Of a DNA stretch of 18,089 bases, positions 14,420-18,089 are shown in pieces. Source of the stretch: Bacillota bacterium (GTDB lineage Bacteria; Bacillota_I; Bacilli_A; RF39; UBA660). A program made the translations under genes and the position numbers. The stretch covers positions 10,241-28,329 of the forward strand of contig DOEC01000012.1 of NCBI GenBank assembly GCA_003524085.1. Direction: 5' to 3'. The notes under the pieces were generated by a model that saw only the letters and a list, made by a program, of their open reading frames with translations, did not search any database and was not told the DNA's origin. Within the stretch, counting starts at the first letter, position 1; every line of letters starts with the position of its first letter.

Positions 14420-14768
14420 TAGTTACTACTTTCCCATTTTCATATTTAACACATATAATCAAGTTATTCATTGACTCATTATTTTTAGGATTAGTTACAT
14501 AGAAACCAGAATTATCGTCTGATTTAACATATCCTAATTTTAGTAAAGTACCAACTGTTACATCTAAGCATTCATTTGTTAAGTTGTCAATATTATCTGT
14601 TCCATACTTATAAGCACCTGCCAAAATTTCCGTCACTTTTGCATTATACATCTTTTCTTTGCTTTTCGTATCCATGTCTGCTAGTTTTGGCACTACTAGT
14701 AAAACCAAAGCTGCGATTAAAGTAATAACTGCAATTACTTCAACTAAAGTAAAACCACTCTTTTTCAT
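14406..14768 (-). CDS. Type IV prepilin-like protein, ComGC-like (120 aa)
   Basis: The N-terminus MKKSGFTLVEVIAVITLIAA is a class III prepilin signal with the G|F cleavage site, Glu at mature +5 and a hydrophobic helix to about residue 28. The size and short globular domain fit ComGC-like major pseudopilins. Two Cys (in NECLD and LIICVK) could form a disulfide. The start has an AGGTG ribosome site. It is the first gene after two tandem promoters and is translationally linked to xer. It is divergent from the GspE/PilB ATPase gene, the likely motor for its assembly. Confidence 0.82.
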   Translation of the reverse strand: MKKSGFTLVEVIAVITLIAALVLLVVPKLADMDTKSKEKMYNAKVTEILAGAYKYGTDNIDNLTNECLDVTVGTLLKLGYVKSDDNSGFYVTNPKNNESMNNLIICVKYENGKVVTNVSN

Positions 14769-14792
14769 ATTTTCACCTACTTTACATACTTA

Positions 14793-14821
14793 ATTTTACT
14801 ATAGAGGAAAATTGATGTCAA
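14793..14821 (-). promoter_or_regulatory. Proximal promoter of the pilin-xer-tdk-ppdK operon
   Basis: TTGACA (14821-14816), 17 bases, TAAAAT (14798-14793), leaving a ~20-nt leader before the pilin ATG. Confidence 0.8.
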
Positions 14822-14865
14822 TCAAAATATCTTAAACTCACTTATTTTCTCCTAGCTACAACTAA

Positions 14866-14894
14866 ATTTTAACATAAGTATATATGTTTGTCAA
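14866..14894 (-). promoter_or_regulatory. Distal tandem promoter of the same operon
   Basis: Another TTGACA (14894-14889), 17 bases, TAAAAT (14871-14866), 73 bp upstream of the proximal one with identical elements. The intervening leader has a ribosome-site-like AGGAG followed by a seven-codon GTG frame, noted only as a curiosity. Confidence 0.75.
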
Positions 14895-14958
14895 TTCTTT
14901 GTTTGATACTTTACTAAATTAATTTTACTTTGTATTACATAAAATTTTCAAAAAATAC

Positions 14959-14988
14959 TTGTATTTATATAGTGTTTTATTGTATAAT
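14959..14988 (+). promoter_or_regulatory. Promoter of the GspE/PilB ATPase gene
   Basis: TTGTAT (14959-14964), 18 bases, perfect TATAAT (14983-14988). GAGGG lies six bases before the ATG at 15015. Confidence 0.7.
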
Positions 14989-15014
14989 AATTATTAGAAT
15001 AGAGAGGGCTATAT

Positions 15015-16364
15015 ATGAAAGAATTTAATTTTGAAAAATTACCTATTGTTGAAATAGCAAATGAAATTATAATAGACGCAGTTAATAAGGGTGCGAGTGA
15101 TATTCACTTTGACCCATCTAAAGAAGCTTTAAAAATTCGTTTTAGAATTGATGGTATTTTAAGTGATTACAGTATAGTCCCTAGTAAATATAAAAGAAAT
15201 ATGATAAGTCGTATCAAAATGATAGCCGGTATGAATATAATGGAAACAAGACTACCTCAAGATGGTGCGATTAAGAGTAAAATCGGAGATAGACTACTTG
15301 ATTTGCGTGTAAGTACACTACCAACTAATAATGCAGAAAAAATAGTTATAAGAATACTTGACTACTCTATGAGTTTAGCTGGCCTTGATAACTTAGGTTT
15401 TAGTAAAGATGCAATGGAAAAGATTAATAAATTAATTAGAATACCTAATGGAATTATCTTAGTTACTGGTGCTACAGGAACTGGTAAAAGTACTACTTTA
15501 TACTCTATTCTTCAAAAGCTTAATACTGAAGAAGTTAACATCATAACAGTTGAAGACCCAGTTGAAATGGATATTGCTGGTATTAACCAAGTTCAAACTC
15601 AAACTGAAATTGGTCTTACATTTGCTACTATTTTAAGAAGCATTTTAAGACAAGACCCTAATATAATAATGATCGGAGAAATTCGTGATGATGAAACAGC
15701 TAGAATTGCCGTACGTGCTTCAATTACTGGACACTTAGTTCTTAGTACACTGCACACTAATAACTCACTTAATACTATTGAAAGACTTACTGATATGGAT
15801 GTAGAAAGATACTTACTTGGTAGTTCACTTGAAGGAATAATAAGTCAAAGACTTGCTAGAAAGTTATGTCCTAACTGTATGATTAAAAGACAAACTACAG
15901 AATATGAAAAACAAGTATTTAAAACAGTTATAGGAAAAGATATAAATGAAATGTATGTTGCAAATAAAGAAGGGTGTCCTAGATGTAACCATGGTTATAG
16001 AGGAAGACTTGCAATACTAGAAGTACTAATAATGAATGAAAAAATAAAAGACGCAATTACTAATAATGCTCCTAAACACGTTCTAAGAGATTTAGTTTAT
16101 ACTGGAGAAGTTGTCACACTATTACAAGATGGGTTAAACAAAGTTGTTGAAGGAGAAACATCATTTGAAGAAATACTAAAGATAGTTGACTTAGAAAACG
16201 ATATGACAGCTTACAAAGACGATAACTTAGTTGCAAACCTAAAAATGGCACAAAAAGCCCACAGTATAAAAGAAACACCACAACAACCTACTCCACAAGT
16301 AACACAGCAAGTACAACAAATAAATAATCAAATACCAAATAACGTAGAAACAGTAGAGTTTTAG
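15015..16364 (+). CDS. Type II/IV secretion-family ATPase (GspE/PilB/ComGA-like)
   Basis: This hexameric motor extrudes type IV pili or pseudopili from the inner face of the membrane. The 449 aa start directly at the N2 domain (EIIIDAVNKGASDIHFDP); the GspE/PilB N1 domain is absent, as in ComGA-type proteins. Walker A is GATGTGKST (152-160), the Asp box ITVEDPVE (177-184), Walker B IIMIGEIRD (217-225) and the His box around 238-249. A zinc-binding CPNC...CPRC pair (285/288 and 321/324) is kept. A Gln/Pro-rich tail of about 35 residues (418-449) is an unusual addition and probably unstructured. It stands alone, divergent from a pilin gene; its membrane partner (PilC/ComGB) is not here. Confidence 0.93.
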   Translation: MKEFNFEKLPIVEIANEIIIDAVNKGASDIHFDPSKEALKIRFRIDGILSDYSIVPSKYKRNMISRIKMIAGMNIMETRLPQDGAIKSKIGDRLLDLRVSTLPTNNAEKIVIRILDYSMSLAGLDNLGFSKDAMEKINKLIRIPNGIILVTGATGTGKSTTLYSILQKLNTEEVNIITVEDPVEMDIAGINQVQTQTEIGLTFATILRSILRQDPNIIMIGEIRDDETARIAVRASITGHLVLSTLHTNNSLNTIERLTDMDVERYLLGSSLEGIISQRLARKLCPNCMIKRQTTEYEKQVFKTVIGKDINEMYVANKEGCPRCNHGYRGRLAILEVLIMNEKIKDAITNNAPKHVLRDLVYTGEVVTLLQDGLNKVVEGETSFEEILKIVDLENDMTAYKDDNLVANLKMAQKAHSIKETPQQPTPQVTQQVQQINNQIPNNVETVEF

Positions 16365-16382
16365 TTCTACTGTTTTAATTTA
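16349..16382 (+). terminator. Terminator of the pilus ATPase gene
   Basis: AACAGTAGA (16349-16357) pairs with TCTACTGTT (16366-16374), then TTAATTT. The stop codon lies in the loop. Confidence 0.75.
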
Positions 16383-16391
16383 GTATGCCAT

Positions 16392-16427
16392 AAAAAATAC
16401 TTTAGTCTGTTTTTGCTAAAGTATTTT
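16392..16427. terminator. Bidirectional terminator between convergent genes
   Basis: A perfect 12-bp stem, AAAATACTTTAG with CTAAAGTATTTT (16394-16405/16416-16427), with a six-T tail on the minus strand and four T on the plus strand. It would close the surface-protein transcript after a ~115-nt 3' UTR. Confidence 0.8.
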
Positions 16428-16542
16428 ACTAGTTTGTCTTATTATATGCACTATCAATTAACCTTTAGATTACTTTATAGTAATTATATAGTAAATTAAT
16501 CGTTAGACACAGTTAAATTAATGGGATCTCAAGAGGCACAGT

Positions 16543-18057
16543 TTAGCATCCACTCGAAGTTTCTTCTATTGTGTATGGGTCACTTGCTGAGCCATCTCCA
16601 TTTGCATATTTAACACATGATTTTAGTGATAGGGCTGGACGCACACCCACAATAGGGGATTCAACTGTAGCAAAGCCCAAGCAGCCAGGGTTGTTGTTTA
16701 TGTGGAACACGAAGGCGTTGCTGCCTTCCCATAAGTAAGGAGACAACAACCACCAATCTTCATTACCTGTAGAGCTACCGTTTGCACTATTTTTATAATA
16801 CCATGTTGGTGCATTTGTTGCTATTAGTCCACCTGCAAAACTTACTTCATCTGCTGTCATTAATCCTATTGGGTATGTTAGTTTACCGTTTCCAGTACTT
16901 GTGTCTACTGTGAATTTGTCTTCTGTTGTTGCACAGTCATAACTTGGTGTTTTATTTGTTTCTAGTCTTATGTATGCTCCAAAGTCATAAGTATCTGGTA
17001 CACTTCTATCGTTACAATATACTGCTGTTGTACTTATGTATTTACCATAATTTGTATTCAAATTATGTTTATACCATGTATCTATTACTCCTTTTATTGT
17101 ACTATTATTTGTGTTATCTCTATTTGAAGCAAGTGAGCCACTTGTTCCATACATATATCCTACATACATTGAATCATTATATGTTTCATTAAATGCTGAT
17201 TTCCCTATATATGCGTCTGTTGCTGTAGTACTTGTACCGTGGTACAAAAGTCTTACACTTCCGTCTGAGTTTGTTCTTATTATTCTCCAGTACAAGTCAT
17301 TATACATTGCATTCTTTCCAAACTTTACCCAGTTATTTTTTGCATCTCCTGCAAAGTAATATACATCTTTAGGAGTTTTACCTGCTATACTCTCGGTTGC
17401 TTTATATAAAGTTCCAGTATTTGTTTCAGTAAATGTTGTATCAAAGTCTGTTCTTGTTAATCTTTTTGGATTATCACTCATTATTTGATAACCTAAAGTA
17501 CCTTTTTCATATCCTGCGTAGTACAACGCAGAATTTATTGTACCCTCAGTAATAAATAACTTCCCACTTAGTTTTCTTCCCATATCATCACTTTGGTCTA
17601 CACTTTCATCGTTTGCATACTTAAATTCAATAGTGTAACTTTGTGTTATTCCTACTGGAATGCTAACACTATAAGCTAGTATTTTATCTTTTGCTGTATC
17701 TGATTTTGGCACATCTTTATATTCAGTCATATTATATCCACCATTTGTGCTAGTTATCTTGTATTGTAAATATCCTTCTGTTACAAAGGTATTTATCAAG
17801 TCTTTTATAGAAATATTATATTTGTATTCTTCTTTACTATTATTTGTAATTGTAAATGTTTTGGTAGTATTCCAACCCGGAGATACAACACCATTTGCAA
17901 TAATTGAAGTGTCATTAAAAGTTATTGCAACATTTTTGGCTACAAGATTTATATCTTTTGGCTCTCCTACAACTCTTGCTGCGAAAAATGCTAAACTACA
18001 ACTTATTGTTACTATAATTAAAGTTGTTACTATTACTCCTATGTCTAATTTTTTCAT
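16543..18057 (-). CDS. TasA/SipW-type surface protein with C-terminal DUF6273-like domain
   Basis: The 504-aa exported protein starts at 18057 (AAAGGAATG ribosome site). Residues 7-29 form the signal segment (GVIVTTLIIVTISCSLAFFA). Residues ~35-170 form a TasA/camelysin-like beta domain with SPGWNTTKTFTITNN, paralogous to the gene at 1-659. Residues ~225-490 resemble DUF6273, a probable C-type-lectin-like fold: NDLYWRIIRTNSDGSVRLLY, WWLLSP and GVRPALSL. The product ends in Cys. It probably binds something at the cell surface. The coding end (16631-16750) is markedly GC-richer and uses different codons, which suggests a variable region (separate entry). Shared leader sequence with its paralogue implies common control. 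Domain names are from motif memory, not a search. Confidence 0.82.
   Translation of the reverse strand: MKKLDIGVIVTTLIIVTISCSLAFFAARVVGEPKDINLVAKNVAITFNDTSIIANGVVSPGWNTTKTFTITNNSKEEYKYNISIKDLINTFVTEGYLQYKITSTNGGYNMTEYKDVPKSDTAKDKILAYSVSIPVGITQSYTIEFKYANDESVDQSDDMGRKLSGKLFITEGTINSALYYAGYEKGTLGYQIMSDNPKRLTRTDFDTTFTETNTGTLYKATESIAGKTPKDVYYFAGDAKNNWVKFGKNAMYNDLYWRIIRTNSDGSVRLLYHGTSTTATDAYIGKSAFNETYNDSMYVGYMYGTSGSLASNRDNTNNSTIKGVIDTWYKHNLNTNYGKYISTTAVYCNDRSVPDTYDFGAYIRLETNKTPSYDCATTEDKFTVDTSTGNGKLTYPIGLMTADEVSFAGGLIATNAPTWYYKNSANGSSTGNEDWWLLSPYLWEGSNAFVFHINNNPGCLGFATVESPIVGVRPALSLKSCVKYANGDGSASDPYTIEETSSGC
16631..16750 (-). other. Candidate variable region at the 3' end of the surface-protein gene
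   Basis: Hand count gives 62 G+C of 120 bases (52%), against 44 of 120 (37%) in the next 120 codon-side bases (16751-16870). It covers residues ~436-475, between WWLLSP and GVRPALSL. Codons such as AGC AAC GCC TTC GTG, CAC and AAC AAC AAC are unlike the AT-ending codons elsewhere in the gene. NNY-rich, AAC-interspersed codons in a lectin-like C-terminus are what adenine-targeted retroelement mutagenesis leaves. No reverse transcriptase or template is in the window. Confidence 0.4.
17579..17648. repeat. 70-nt block identical to 178-247
   Basis: Second copy of the identical block described at 178-247, within the TasA-like domain of this paralogue. Confidence 0.9.
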
Positions 18058-18068
18058 TTTATATCATT

Positions 18069-18089
18069 CCTTTCTTTTTAAGACACGAA
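18069..18089 (-). promoter_or_regulatory. Conserved leader box, second copy
   Basis: Matches 672-692 at 20 of 21 bases, immediately upstream of the surface-protein ribosome site. The rest of the leader and the promoter lie beyond the window. Confidence 0.55.

Overview
The window is AT-rich, uses the standard code (tryptophan is TGG throughout and dnaB ends in TGA), and has strong Shine-Dalgarno sites and sigma-A type promoters. The Bacilli/Mollicutes-type primosome pair DnaB-DnaI, a MurT/GatD-like pair, scattered type IV pilin genes and TasA/SipW-type surface proteins suggest a low-GC Firmicute, probably a gut lineage near the Bacilli (RF39/Erysipelotrichales-like). The taxonomic placement is inference.

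Layout. 1-1019 (minus): a small gene of unknown function, then a promoter, a leader with a possible 17-residue peptide, and the 5' part of a secreted surface protein. 1176-3237 (plus): murT-like and gatD-like genes; the GatD has lost both catalytic residues. 3234-4559 (minus): an AlbA_2/Schlafen-type regulator with three 11-bp-phased repeats just upstream of its promoter. 4665-6848 (minus): pfkB sugar kinase, stand-alone Smr protein, type IV pilin and a membrane-anchored protein. 7019-9428 (minus): dnaB, dnaI and a small coiled-coil gene. 9580-10276 (minus): a complete type III toxin-antitoxin locus, with promoter, two 49-nt pseudoknot repeats, terminator and ToxN/CptN-like endoribonuclease. 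10338-14894 (minus): two tandem promoters, type IV pilin, Xer recombinase, thymidine kinase and pyruvate phosphate dikinase. 14959-16382 (plus): a GspE/PilB pilus-assembly ATPase. 16543-18057 (minus): a full-length paralogue of the first surface protein, whose C-terminal coding end has unusual composition.

The genes fall into themes rather than one pathway: a cell surface and pilus set (two TasA-like proteins, two pilins, one assembly ATPase), cell-wall or ligase chemistry (MurT/GatD-like), replication initiation (DnaB/DnaI), central metabolism (PPDK, Tdk, PfkB) and a phage-defence/stability element (type III TA). The most notable points are the catalytically dead GatD in a diverged MurT/GatD pair, the RNA antitoxin with covariation visible between its two repeats, and a GC-rich 3' end in the large surface-protein gene that looks like a diversity-generating retroelement variable region. 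The last point is a hypothesis, because no reverse transcriptase or template lies in the window.
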